DNA of 64,000 bases from UBA7359 sp041689615 (GTDB lineage Bacteria > Pseudomonadota > Gammaproteobacteria > Eutrophobiales > Eutrophobiaceae). Location of the stretch: NCBI GenBank assembly GCA_041689615.1, contig JBDNFW010000064.1:62001-126000 (forward strand), in the 5' to 3' direction. This document shows positions 26,647-36,500 of this stretch, piece by piece. The translations under genes were made by a program, and so were the position numbers. How positions within the stretch are numbered: the stretch's first letter is position 1; every line of letters begins with the position of its first letter. The notes beneath the pieces were generated by a model. It was not told the DNA's origin and did no database searches. It worked only from the letters and a program-made list of their open reading frames with translations.

Positions 26647-26868
26647 ATGAAAAAATTGTTCAATATCTTAGTACTAAGCTTATTTTGTCTAGGAAGTTAT
26701 TCTGCATTTGCAAGTGGCACTGATAAAGGACCTGATTCTGGTTCATATTCAGATGAGCATAAAACCAAAACTATGGAAACTGCCAGTTCAGTTGACCCCA
26801 TAAAAAAGGATGCCGGCACTAAGGAAGATGAAAAACCAAAAGCAAAAGCAATTGATGATGTAAGCTGA
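26647..26868 (+). CDS. Small exported charged protein
   Basis: A 73-residue protein with a signal peptide ending near ASAFAS and a mature part of about 50 charged, lysine- and aspartate-rich residues with no Cys and low complexity. A GGAG ribosome site precedes the ATG at 26647, so I prefer this over the in-frame start at 26608. A strong terminator follows 30 bases after its stop. It lies between the cyclase gene and the TIR gene; any part in that system is unknown. Confidence 0.6.
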   Translation: MKKLFNILVLSLFCLGSYSAFASGTDKGPDSGSYSDEHKTKTMETASSVDPIKKDAGTKEDEKPKAKAIDDVS

Positions 26869-26898
26869 TTTTTTAATTTTAGGTATAGTTTTCTAATG

Positions 26899-26929
26899 AA
26901 GGCCTTGGTTTTTAACCAAGGCCTTTTTT
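26899..26929 (+). terminator. Rho-independent terminator
   Basis: Twelve-base perfect stem AAGGCCTTGGTT (26899-26910) with AACCAAGGCCTT (26914-26925), a three-base loop and a T run to 26929. It separates the small exported gene and the cyclase operon from the TIR-WD40 gene, which therefore needs its own promoter. Confidence 0.95.
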
Positions 26930-27011
26930 ATTGGTTACAATGTGCCAAATACAGAATGTTCATTAACTAATAGGATATTTAATTTTTCAGGAATAATAGA
27001 TAACATTAATT

Positions 27012-29798
27012 ATGTTAAATAGTGAACAGTCATTTAAGTACTATGCCTTTATCAGTTATAGCCATACTGATAAGAAATGGGGTGACTGGCTACATAAAGC
27101 ACTTGAAACCTACCGTGTTCCAAAACATCTCATAGGAAAACAGGCGCGAGAAGATATTATTCCTTCACGCATCTCACCTATTTTTCGCGATAGAGAAGAA
27201 CTACCCACTTCATCTGATTTGGGTTCAATGATTAATAATGCACTAAAAGAATCACGATATTTAATTGTGATTTGTTCTCCATATTCTGCAAAATCGCATT
27301 GGGTTAATGAAGAAATTCTGGCTTTTAAAAGATTTAAACGTTCTAACAGGATCCTTTGTATCATTGTTGATGGTGAACCCAACGCCACAGATAAACCTGA
27401 TATAGCGGCAGAGGAATGTTTTCCTAATGCACTAAAATTTGAGCTTGGCACTGATAATCAATTAACAACAATTCGAACAGAACCTATTGCGGCTGATGCC
27501 CGTTCAGGTAAAGATGGAAAATCTGATGCAAAGCTTAAACTCATAGCCGGCATATTGGGCATAGGGTTTAACGAATTAAAACAACGAGAACTACAACGGC
27601 GACAGAAAAGACTTTTAGCAATCGCAGTTGTTTCAATATCTATAGCAATGCTTACAATTGCGTTAGCGATTACAGCGTTCATTGCAAAAAATGAAGCAGT
27701 TTATCAAAAACAATTAGCAGAAGAAGCAAGAGATATTGCGCAAAAGAATCTTGCTGCAGTGTTGTTTGAAAAAGCTCAAAATGCTTATGCGGAACAAAAG
27801 TATAATGAAGCCGCATTACTCGCTGCTGAAGCATGGGTTAAAGATCCATCCAATTATTATCCCGGTATAATTGAAGATGAAAATTTGTTGACGCCTCTTG
27901 TCGGAATATTTGAAGCAAATCTGAAAGTAAGTGTGAGCGATGTAGTCGCACATGAAAATATTCTTTTTAGTAGTCATTACGATAATATCATTAGGAAATG
28001 GGATTTAAATTCTAAAAAATTATTGAGTCAACTTGAGGGACATGATGACAAAGTCAGGGATATCGCATTAAGCGTTGACGGCAAGAAGTTATTTAGTGCT
28101 TCATACGATGGCAAAATAAAGGTGTGGGATACCGAAACAGGTAAAAATAATGTTACTTTCAATGATCAACATAGTCGTTTATTTTCAGTTGCCGTATCAC
28201 CTGATAACATTCTGGTTGCATCAGGAGATGAGAATGGCAAAGTCTCTGTTTTGGATTTAATAACAGGGAATGTTGTCAGAGAATTAAATTCCACAGTTGG
28301 TATTCCTGTAATGAACCTGCATTTTGATTCTACCGAGAAACACTTAATCAGTTCCGGTGGTGATAATGGTGCGATAACAATATGGTCAACTAAAGATTGG
28401 AAAAATCAGAAACTGATAGCATCTGCAAAATATGGTATCTGGGGATTCGATCTGTTTTCAGACGACAAAATTATTGCATATAGCGCTGGTGATAAGGAAG
28501 ACACTATCAATTTCAAACATATTGAAGATGAAAATTCTCAATCAACGAGCGTCCGTTCTAAAGATTCATGGTATCAAGATGTAATAATTAATCAGAATGA
28601 GTCCTTATTAGTGGCAACGACTCGTTATGGTCACCTTGACATGTTGGATTTAAAAAAAATGAAATGGTTGCGGTCAATATTCGCACATGAAGTAGCTATA
28701 CAACGTGCAACTTTTGCCAAAGACGATAATTTTCTTGTTTCATCAAGTATAGATGGTTCTATTCGAATTTGGGACATTGGGGTTCATCAGAAAATGTTAA
28801 GCCGTCCATTTTTTGGAGGCAAGGAAAGAATTTACAACATGGCAATAAATGATGATAAACAATTTATTGCTACTGGAGATAACGATGGCGTTGTAAGAGT
28901 TTTTAATGCTGATACAGGCGAGTTAGTGAAAGAGTGGCATAATCCAGAAAACATAATAATTACTCATGTCGTTTTTGTTCCAGACAGTGATAACTTGCTT
29001 GTTTCTGGAGTTAATCAGCTTAAGTTAATTTCACTTACAGGAGATGATGAAAAATCGTATCAGTATTCCAGTTCATCTGATGAACCACATATCTTTTTTG
29101 TCTCAAATGACAAATTAATTCGAACATCAAATGCAGGCGTTATAGAAATTTATAATTTAAATAATGAAAAAGTGGTACTTAAATTTGATAATGATCGAAC
29201 ACAAACGCATGCAATTGATGTAAATGATGCAAAAAATATAATTGCTGTAGGTGGTTTTGAAGCATCAATTGACCTATGGAATCTAAACACTGAGAGCTTA
29301 CAGTCTTCTTTCAAAGCGCACGACTATTCAGTTAGAGCTGTTATCTTTGATCTTAACAATATGCTAATTACAGCTGGAACTGATGGTGTAATTAAATATT
29401 GGGATACTGATAACCAGAAATTAATTAGGGAGTATTCTGGACATACTGCCCGCATAAGAACATTAGCCCTGTCACCAGATAAGCAATATATAGCAAGTGG
29501 CGGAGAAGATACAAAAGTAAAAATATGGAATAAAATGACAGGCGAATTATTGCAAACTATTCATGGGCCTGCATCCTATGTCAGCGATATAAAATATGGT
29601 AAAACAAATAATATTTTATATGTAGCATATTTTGATGGAACGATAAGAAAAGTGAATCTTGATAAAACTAAAGATAACCCGGCTCAATATCTCGACAAGA
29701 TCAGAAAACTGACAGGACTCAAAGTGGATGGATTCAGAATAGTTACATTAAAACTATCAGAATGGGAAAAAATAAAGTTACAGGAAACTATTCATTAA
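27012..29798 (+). CDS. TIR-domain protein with membrane helix and WD40 propeller
   Basis: A 928-residue protein. Residues 8-120 form a TIR domain: YYAFISYSHTDKKW, IFRDREELPTSSDLG, and SAKSHWVNEEI with E101 at the place of the NADase catalytic glutamate. One membrane helix lies at about 201-224, then a coiled segment and a TPR-like turn (KAQNAYAEQKYNEAALLAAE). From about 300 to 910 there are WD40 repeats (VWDTETGKNN, IWDIGVH, YWDTDNQ) forming one or two propellers. This fits a sensor on one side of the membrane and an NAD-cleaving or signalling TIR on the other. Its 3' end overlaps the convergent aspartic protease gene by four bases. Confidence 0.88.
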   Translation: MLNSEQSFKYYAFISYSHTDKKWGDWLHKALETYRVPKHLIGKQAREDIIPSRISPIFRDREELPTSSDLGSMINNALKESRYLIVICSPYSAKSHWVNEEILAFKRFKRSNRILCIIVDGEPNATDKPDIAAEECFPNALKFELGTDNQLTTIRTEPIAADARSGKDGKSDAKLKLIAGILGIGFNELKQRELQRRQKRLLAIAVVSISIAMLTIALAITAFIAKNEAVYQKQLAEEARDIAQKNLAAVLFEKAQNAYAEQKYNEAALLAAEAWVKDPSNYYPGIIEDENLLTPLVGIFEANLKVSVSDVVAHENILFSSHYDNIIRKWDLNSKKLLSQLEGHDDKVRDIALSVDGKKLFSASYDGKIKVWDTETGKNNVTFNDQHSRLFSVAVSPDNILVASGDENGKVSVLDLITGNVVRELNSTVGIPVMNLHFDSTEKHLISSGGDNGAITIWSTKDWKNQKLIASAKYGIWGFDLFSDDKIIAYSAGDKEDTINFKHIEDENSQSTSVRSKDSWYQDVIINQNESLLVATTRYGHLDMLDLKKMKWLRSIFAHEVAIQRATFAKDDNFLVSSSIDGSIRIWDIGVHQKMLSRPFFGGKERIYNMAINDDKQFIATGDNDGVVRVFNADTGELVKEWHNPENIIITHVVFVPDSDNLLVSGVNQLKLISLTGDDEKSYQYSSSSDEPHIFFVSNDKLIRTSNAGVIEIYNLNNEKVVLKFDNDRTQTHAIDVNDAKNIIAVGGFEASIDLWNLNTESLQSSFKAHDYSVRAVIFDLNNMLITAGTDGVIKYWDTDNQKLIREYSGHTARIRTLALSPDKQYIASGGEDTKVKIWNKMTGELLQTIHGPASYVSDIKYGKTNNILYVAYFDGTIRKVNLDKTKDNPAQYLDKIRKLTGLKVDGFRIVTLKLSEWEKIKLQETIH

Positions 29799-30451
29799 TA
29801 TTTTTTATGTAGTTCCATAATTTTTCCTTCACGCTTCATATCAAGCTTTCCTAAAAAAGACATGCCTAACAGCGTAATGACAGGGAAGTTTCCTTCGTGG
29901 ACCGCTCCTTGCACATTATGTAATTCTATATCACCGACTTTTACTTTCTTTAAATTAATAATGTAGATTTTATCTTTACCTGAAGCTGTATACGATTGGC
30001 CTTCTTCTCCATCAAGTTTGTAATCAATCCCAAGTTTTTTTGCAACATTACTGTTCATTGATACTAGTGTAGCGCCAGTGTCGACAACAAAATTTACATG
30101 AGAACCATTAATCGTTCCACTAATGTTATACATACCGGCAGAGTCAGGTGTGAGAATTAACTTATCTCCGCCAGTTGGTGGAGCATAGTTGCCGCCGATG
30201 TGCGCACCTAATGTATAAGTTTCTTGTTGGCCATCGATTTCAATAATCGCTTCTTTACTGTTTGATTCGATAAGTAAAGCGCCTTCGGGACTTGCTTTTC
30301 CTGTTTTTAATACCCGCTGTTTGCCATCAATTGTTACGATAGCTTTGTCTTTATACAGACCATTAATGATAATTTTATCAATAGCGAAAGAGAGCTGGCA
30401 GGCGAATAAAAATATTATGCCAATGAATATAATATTAATTTTGTTTTTCAT
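29795..30451 (-). CDS. Retropepsin-like (clan AA) aspartic protease, exported
   Basis: A 218-residue protein with a signal peptide (about 1-23). The catalytic loop FVVDTGATLVSM has D124-T-G, and the downstream hydrophobic ITLLGMSFLGKLD matches the ILG element of the TIGR02281 type of single-domain retropepsin-like proteases. These work as dimers. The N-terminal hundred residues form a separate beta-rich part. It is a chromosomal bacterial protease, not a piece of a retroelement. It converges on the TIR gene with a four-base overlap of ends, so a functional tie is not implied. Confidence 0.85.
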   Translation of the reverse strand: MKNKINIIFIGIIFLFACQLSFAIDKIIINGLYKDKAIVTIDGKQRVLKTGKASPEGALLIESNSKEAIIEIDGQQETYTLGAHIGGNYAPPTGGDKLILTPDSAGMYNISGTINGSHVNFVVDTGATLVSMNSNVAKKLGIDYKLDGEEGQSYTASGKDKIYIINLKKVKVGDIELHNVQGAVHEGNFPVITLLGMSFLGKLDMKREGKIMELHKKY

Positions 30452-30503
30452 GGTGTTTAGAGTTATTTAAAGCATAGTTTGAGTATAGATTAATATCTTG
30501 GTT

Positions 30504-31409
30504 TTAATAAGCCGCATCTTTCAGGTTAACTGTTATTTCTTTTTGTTTAGGAAGCAATTTGAACTCCCAATTTTCAATAGCCCAATCTAATATTGATTTA
30601 ACATCATAAGTTATCAATTCTTTAGGCGGTTTCTGTCCAAGAAATTTTAGCGCGTTAAATAATATTGTATTCGATTTGTTTAGTTTTATAGACGCTGGGT
30701 TAATTGATTTGCTAATTTTTTTGCCAGAGCAATCCACAACAATGGGCAAGTGAAGATAAGAGGGCGTAATCAAGTTTAATTTGTTCTGTAAGTAAACTTG
30801 TCTCGGAGTTGAATCAAGCAAATCAACGCCACGTACAATGTCCGTTATATTTTGTTCTGCGTCATCAACTACTGTTGCTAAATGGTAAGCAAAAAAGCCA
30901 TCAGCACGTTTGATAATAAAATCACCAATTTCAGGCTCTAGACATTGTGTATAACGTCCTTGTAATTGATCATTGATTCCGACTTCAATATTATCTGTTC
31001 GGATTCTTATTGAGCGCGCAACCTGATTTGATTTAATACCGTCTCGACAAATACCAGTATAGGGTTTGTCTGACAAATCTTTGCGGCTACAAGCGCAAGG
31101 AAAAGTGCATTTTAGTGATTGAAGTTTATCAAGAGCAGCTTGGTATAAATCTAGCCTTTGACTTTGGTAAACAACATCTTCATCCCAAAATAAACCAATG
31201 TGTTCAAGTTGTTCGAGTATTAGTTTATCTGCGCCAGCGACAGAACGAGCTTGATCAATATTGTCAATGCGGATTAACCATTTGCCTTGTTTGTTTTTAG
31301 CTTGAAGATAACTACCGAGTGCGGCAATGATTGAACCAAAATGAAGAGGGCCGCTTGGCGTTGGTGCAAAGCGGCCACGATAGTTTGAGTTATTATTAGT
31401 TTTATTAAT
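30504..31409 (-). CDS. gluQ: Glutamyl-Q tRNA(Asp) synthetase, no canonical start codon
   Basis: GluQRS charges glutamate onto the queuosine base of tRNA(Asp). The N-terminal catalytic part RGRFAPTPSGPLHFGS (HFGS is the HIGH motif), the zinc site C105-A-C107...Y117-x3-C121 and the KKISKS (KMSKS) motif are all intact. Reading back from the conserved core, no ATG, GTG, TTG or CTG occurs in frame before the dksA stop codon; only ATT at 31407-31409 or 31413-31415 could start it, giving about 301 residues. No Shine-Dalgarno is visible, so coupling with dksA translation, nine bases upstream, is likely. A start at TTG 31076 would remove the active site. Confidence 0.88.
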   Translation of the reverse strand: MNKTNNNSNYRGRFAPTPSGPLHFGSIIAALGSYLQAKNKQGKWLIRIDNIDQARSVAGADKLILEQLEHIGLFWDEDVVYQSQRLDLYQAALDKLQSLKCTFPCACSRKDLSDKPYTGICRDGIKSNQVARSIRIRTDNIEVGINDQLQGRYTQCLEPEIGDFIIKRADGFFAYHLATVVDDAEQNITDIVRGVDLLDSTPRQVYLQNKLNLITPSYLHLPIVVDCSGKKISKSINPASIKLNKSNTILFNALKFLGQKPPKELITYDVKSILDWAIENWEFKLLPKQKEITVNLKDAAY

Positions 31410-31418
31410 TAAAATAAA

Positions 31419-32135
31419 TTAGCCAAGTTGGCGTTCTTTAATTTCATCTAAGGTTTTACAATCTATGCAAAGTGTTGCCGTTGGTCTGGCTTCCAGTCTT
31501 CGTACACCAATTTCAATTCCGCAAACTTCACAATAACCGTAATCGCCACTATCTAAAGATAAAATGGCTTCATCAATTTTTCTGATTAATTTTCTTTCTC
31601 TATCACGAGTACGAAGCTCAAGAGAAAATTCTTCTTCTTGTGTCGCTCTGTCGTTTGGATCAGGAAAGTTCGATGCTTCATCTTGCATATGATGAACAGT
31701 TCGATCTACTTCTGCGATTAGATCATCTTTCCACAAATTAAGTAATTCACGGAAATGAGCGGTCTGTTCTTTGCCCATATAGTCTTCACCTTTTTTCTCT
31801 TTATAAGGCGAAACTTTTTCTTTTTTAGTTGCTTTTTTAGCCGTAGTCGAAGATTTAGTTTTAATATTAGTTACTTTCGTCATTGTTTCTTTATTCTTCT
31901 TGGTTGTCGTTTTCTTTTTAGCGGCTGTCTTTTTCTTAACGGCTGTTTTCTTTTTTACTGTTGTTTTTTTTGATACTTTTTTCTTAGCGACTTTCTTTTT
32001 AGCAGTCGCTTTTTTCTGGGGTACTTTTTTAGGCGCGACTTTCTTCTTGGCAACCTTCTTCTTTTTCAAAGGAACCTTCTTTTTAATTACTTTCTTTTTA
32101 GCAGTTTTTTTAGTCGTTTTCTTCTTGGCAGCCAT
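31419..32135 (-). CDS. dksA: RNA polymerase-binding transcription factor DksA with lysine-rich N-terminal extension
   Basis: DksA binds the secondary channel of RNA polymerase and, with ppGpp, controls rRNA and amino-acid promoters. The C-terminal 120 residues match: coiled-coil tip DPNDRA, EEEFSLELRTRDRERKLI and the zinc finger C-x2-C...C-x2-C (CEVCG, CIDC). In front lies about 110 residues of Lys/Ala/Thr repeats such as KKKTAVKKKTAAKKK, like histone H1 tails. Such extensions occur in DksA of some gammaproteobacteria but not in E. coli. It probably binds nucleic acid non-specifically. gluQ follows in the same frame after the stop, as in the usual dksA-gluQ pair. Confidence 0.93.
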   Translation of the reverse strand: MAAKKKTTKKTAKKKVIKKKVPLKKKKVAKKKVAPKKVPQKKATAKKKVAKKKVSKKTTVKKKTAVKKKTAAKKKTTTKKNKETMTKVTNIKTKSSTTAKKATKKEKVSPYKEKKGEDYMGKEQTAHFRELLNLWKDDLIAEVDRTVHHMQDEASNFPDPNDRATQEEEFSLELRTRDRERKLIRKIDEAILSLDSGDYGYCEVCGIEIGVRRLEARPTATLCIDCKTLDEIKERQLG

Positions 32136-32219
32136 CGCCCTGTCTCCGCCTTGTAAAAATCAGCGTGCATCTATACCAGAAAGGTTCAATTGAAGCAATT
32201 CTGAATTTCATTATTAATA

Positions 32220-32948
32220 TCAGGATTTCAGTCCGGAATGTTCAACATACATTCGAGTTGCGCCCGCGACAGCTACTGGCATAGCCAAAAAATTAACAAT
32301 AGGGATCATTGTCAATAGCATAACGCCTGAACCAAAACCGAAGGCGACCTGCCGATTTGAAGCAAATTTTTCACGTTGTTCTTTAAATGTAATGTCGTGG
32401 TTTCCCATTGGATAATCACCATATTCTAGTGTCAACATCCAGGCCGCAAACAAAACCCAAATCAATGGCGCAGCAAAGCTTACCATGGGTATGATGAATA
32501 ATATTAAAAGCGGCAATGCTCGGACAGCAAAATAGAGTAATTTCTGAAATTCAGATTTAATTGAGATAACAATAATTTGTAGTAATGATTGATTGTTGTC
32601 TGTTGGCAGTTCTTGACCGGTAATGTTTCTTTCAACGGCCTCGGCTAAAAAACTATTGAAAGGCGCGCCAATTAGGTTAGCAATGATTGAAAAGCAAAAG
32701 AAAACAATAGTGAGTGCAACAATGACAAAGATAGGCCAAAGCAACCATGTTAGCCATTCTAACCATTGCCATTGCGCTAAAAGTTTGTCTATCAAACTAC
32801 TGAGTGTGCTGGCACCATAAATAATCGCACCAGCAAATAGCAGTGAATTGATCAGTAACGGGACAAGCACATAAAGACGAACACCGGGTTTAAGGATTAA
32901 TTTAAATCCCGATAACAAATATTTAAACCCTTGGGTAAATTGCTTCAT
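32220..32948 (-). CDS. cysZ: EI24/CysZ-type membrane protein, probable sulfate permease
   Basis: A 242-residue inner-membrane protein with four to six hydrophobic segments. The start MKQFTQGFKYLLSGFKLI and the PGVRLYVLVPLLINSLLF stretch, and NLIGAPFNSFLAEAVER in the middle, are typical for CysZ, which brings sulfate into the cell for cysteine synthesis. I use ATG 32948; an upstream alternative at 32993 adds 15 unlike residues and would overlap queF. It begins 11 bases after the queF stop and is probably translated from the same transcript. Confidence 0.85.
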   Translation of the reverse strand: MKQFTQGFKYLLSGFKLILKPGVRLYVLVPLLINSLLFAGAIIYGASTLSSLIDKLLAQWQWLEWLTWLLWPIFVIVALTIVFFCFSIIANLIGAPFNSFLAEAVERNITGQELPTDNNQSLLQIIVISIKSEFQKLLYFAVRALPLLILFIIPMVSFAAPLIWVLFAAWMLTLEYGDYPMGNHDITFKEQREKFASNRQVAFGFGSGVMLLTMIPIVNFLAMPVAVAGATRMYVEHSGLKS

Positions 32949-32959
32949 CGAATAATATG

Positions 32960-33349
32960 TTACGGCAAAGTAACGACAGGAGAGGGCATCCAATCATCCA
33001 TTCTATGTTCTGCAACAACACTGGTATAAATTCCACCACGAACATTAAATATTGCCGTCAGTCGCATGAAGCGCGGTGAGGTTGCTGCAACTAAATCATC
33101 CAGAATTTTGTTAGTTACGGCTTCGTGAAACGCACCTTGGTCACGATAAGAGACAACATAGAGTTTTAATGCTTTTAGTTCAACGCAAAGTTGATCCGGA
33201 ACATACTCAATTTCGAGTACAGCGAAGTCAGGTTGTCCTGTTTTTGGACATAAACAAGTAAATTCGGGTACGTCGATTTTAATTGTGTAATCACGTTCCG
33301 GTGTTGGATTTGGAAATGTTTCAAGTGCATCAGTAACTTGGCTAGACAT
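32960..33349 (-). CDS. queF: NADPH-dependent preQ0 reductase (short QueF type)
   Basis: QueF reduces the nitrile of 7-cyano-7-deazaguanine to preQ1, a step of queuosine synthesis. The catalytic Cys and Asp lie in FTCLCPKTGQPDFA, and the substrate motif ELKALKLY plus GAFHEAV are present. At about 129 residues it is the unimodular YkvM form rather than the two-domain E. coli form. I start at ATG 33349 (AGAGAAAA upstream). With gluQ nearby, two enzymes of queuosine metabolism lie within 3 kb, although separated by dksA and cysZ. Confidence 0.92.
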   Translation of the reverse strand: MSSQVTDALETFPNPTPERDYTIKIDVPEFTCLCPKTGQPDFAVLEIEYVPDQLCVELKALKLYVVSYRDQGAFHEAVTNKILDDLVAATSPRFMRLTAIFNVRGGIYTSVVAEHRMDDWMPSPVVTLP

Positions 33350-33545
33350 TCGTTTTTCTCTATATTTACGGCGTAAAGATGCGATAAGATAGAACATTGA
33401 TAATGTTCTAGCAAGACATATCCTCTTTTTTTTATCTATTTATAAAAACAATATAAATCAATGATATATATATGTTAGTTGATGTTGATTATAGATATAA
33501 TTTACGCTTGGACAGAGGGCTTAATCTCTAGTATTGTTACGCCCC

Positions 33546-36500
33546 ATGCGTCTATGCAATATAAAACTTTCAGGCTTTAAATCGTTCGTAGATCCAACCA
33601 ACCTTGTCATCCCTGACAGCCTTGTAGGCATCGTCGGGCCTAATGGTTGTGGTAAATCTAACATTATCGATGCTGTGACTTGGGTCATGGGAGAAAGCTC
33701 TGCTAAACACCTTCGTGGTGAGTCATTAACTGATGTTATTTTCAGCGGTTCAAGCGCTCGTCAACCTGTTGGGCAGGCTTCAGTTGAACTAGTTTTTGAT
33801 AATACTGAGAAGAAACTCGGCGGTCAGTATGCTAGTTACAATGAGATTTCAGTAAAACGTCAGATTAATCGTGATGCTGTTTCAACTTATTATTTAAACG
33901 GTACTCGATGTCGTCGTCGTGATATTACCGCCATTTTTCTTGGCACCGGTTTAGGGCCTCGAAGTTATGCCATTATCGAACAGGGCATGATTTCCAGATT
34001 GATTGATGCCAAACCTGAAGAATTAAGAACCTATATCGAAGAAGCCGCAGGTATATCAAAATATCGTGAACGTCGCCGTGAAACAGAAAATCGTATTAAA
34101 CATACGAAAGAGAATATCGAACGACTGACAGATATTCGTGAAGAACTGGGAAAACAGTTAAATCATTTACAGCGTCAAGCAAAAGCTGCAGAACGATATA
34201 AAAAATTGAAAGAGGAACAACGTCAAGTTAGTTCTGAATTACTTGCATTAAATTGGCGCGATTTAAATAAGGAAATGAGTGCGTTAAAGGAAGGTGCAGG
34301 TAAACGCGAGAATGCAGTTGAAGCTGCAATTGCGAAAGTACGCGAAACGGAAGCAGAGATTGAAAAACAACGAGAAGCCTTGAGCGAAGCAAATCAACAC
34401 TTTAATAACAAGCAGTCTGATTTTTATAAAGTGGGTAGCGATATTTCCAGCTACGAACAAAAGTTGCAACATACACGCGAAAAAATTGCGACGATAGAAT
34501 CAGAGTTAGAAAAAGTACGGCAAACACATGCGGACACAGTTAAACAGCATGAGCAAGACAAAGCCGAATATGAAAAACTTCAAAACGAGTTGACTAATCT
34601 TGAGCCAAGACTAAGCGGATCAAGAGATGAAAGTAATAAGGCTTACGAAATACTGAACCATGCCGAAGAGGCAATGCAAAGCTGGCAGTCTGAATGGGAT
34701 ATCTTTAACGAATCATATTCCGAGTTTACACGTCAGGGTCAAGTTGATAAGACGCGATTAGAACATCTTGAGTTTGGTTTAGGTGAACTTGCAGAACGTC
34801 GAATTCAATTAGAACAAGAAATTTCAAAATTTGAACAATCTGATCTCAATAATACAATCGAAACCTTGTCTAAATCTCTGGCAAGCGAAGAAGAAAAGCA
34901 TCGTGTTTTGACGAAAGATTATGTTGAAAAACAAAATACTGTTAAAGATTACCGGGAAAAAGTAAGAGCATTGTCGTCGACACTTAATTCGGCAAGACAG
35001 GAATTTCAAAGTTTGAGAGGTCGTTTAGCATCCTTAGAAACGTTACAGCAGTCAGTAATCGAAAATAATCAGGAATTAAATGATTGGTTAAAAGAAAACA
35101 ATCTCGACCAAAAACAACGACTGTCTCAATCTATTAAAGTTAATCCTAGATGGACGCATGCGTTGGAAACGGTGATTGGTGCGCATCTCCATGATATTTG
35201 TATTGATGATCTTGGTAATTACATTAGTAAACTAGAAAGTGCGCCGGGCAAATTTGGCTTAATGAATACAAGCAGTTCAAATCATTCGTCAGAAGCAAAA
35301 CAATTTCCACGATTAATAGAGCAAATTACAACAGACATACGTGTTCCTTCTATTTTGGAAAATATTCATTTAGCGGATTCACTTGAACAAGCTATGAGCA
35401 TGTTACCGAGTTTGTCTGCGGGACAAAGTATTGTCACTGAAAAGGGAATCTGGCTAAGTCATGATTGGGTTATTGTTAATAATCTTAGCGATACAAATGA
35501 CAGTGTTTTAAATCGTGAAGAAGAAATTAGTTCGCTTAAATTAGATCTTGCTAAAAGAGAAGGCGAGATCCAATCCATTGAATCGGAATTAAAATCAACA
35601 GAAGAAAATCTTGAGCAGGTTGAAGCTACGCTAAATGATCAGCAGTCTCTAACCACGCAACAGCAACAAGCTATTTCTGATATTCGAGCGAAACTGGCTT
35701 CAATCCAAACTGAATCAGAACAACTATCGATACGACATCAAGAGTATCTTGAAGAATTGAGTGAAAATCAGGAGCAGTCAGAATCTGATAAATCAGAAAT
35801 TGATTCGATTAAACCACGTCTGGAATCAGTTGAAGAAGATAACAAACAGTTTCAGCAGCAACGAGAAGAGTTATCTAACGTTAGAGAAAAACATCGTGAG
35901 TCTTTAAATACAGCAAGAGCTTCATGGCAAGAAACACATAATGAAAGTCATGGTATTGCTTTGCAACTTGAATCATATAGTTCACGTCGTGCATCTTATG
36001 AACAGGCGATTAAGCGAAATGACATTCAAGTTTCTCATCTTGCCAATCGACTATCTGAACTTGAGAAAAACTTATCTGAGAATCAATCTCCTGTTAAAGA
36101 GATTCAAGAAAAAATTGAAGTCTGTTTGAAAGATAAAGTTGATGCAGAAAAAAATCTTGGAGACGCGCGTACTAACGTTCAAGCAATCGAAGCTAGTATG
36201 AGAGAGCTTGAGCAAAACAGGCATAAGTTTGAAGAAGAACTGGAAGGCTTACGCACAGAGCTGGAAAAAGCACGATTAGGTGTTAATAGTTGTCAGGTCA
36301 GGCTTGAAACTGTTGAAGAAAAATTATCTGTTGAACAGCATAATGCCAAAGAATTACTAGAAACAATGGAAGAAGGCGCTAATCAGGAAGATTGGACTGC
36401 TCAGTTAGAAGCGATAGATCGAAAAATTACACGCCTTGGCCCGATTAACCTCGCCGCAATTGATGAATATACTCAGAACTCAGAACGCAAGACCTATCTT

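Noticed and set aside
22818..29798. Island as a known CBASS or Thoeris system
   Set aside because: The cyclase is class III, not a CD-NTase, and there is no ThsA-like partner; the TIR is fused to WD40, not of ThsB form.
29795..30451. Aspartic protease as remnant of a retroelement
   Set aside because: It has a signal peptide and the bacterial TIGR02281 layout; no reverse transcriptase or integrase is nearby.
31900..32193. Open frame of hydrophobic Phe/Val-rich protein opposite dksA
   Set aside because: It is the complement of the lysine-rich AAA/AAG repeat of dksA (TTT/CTT codons), not a gene.
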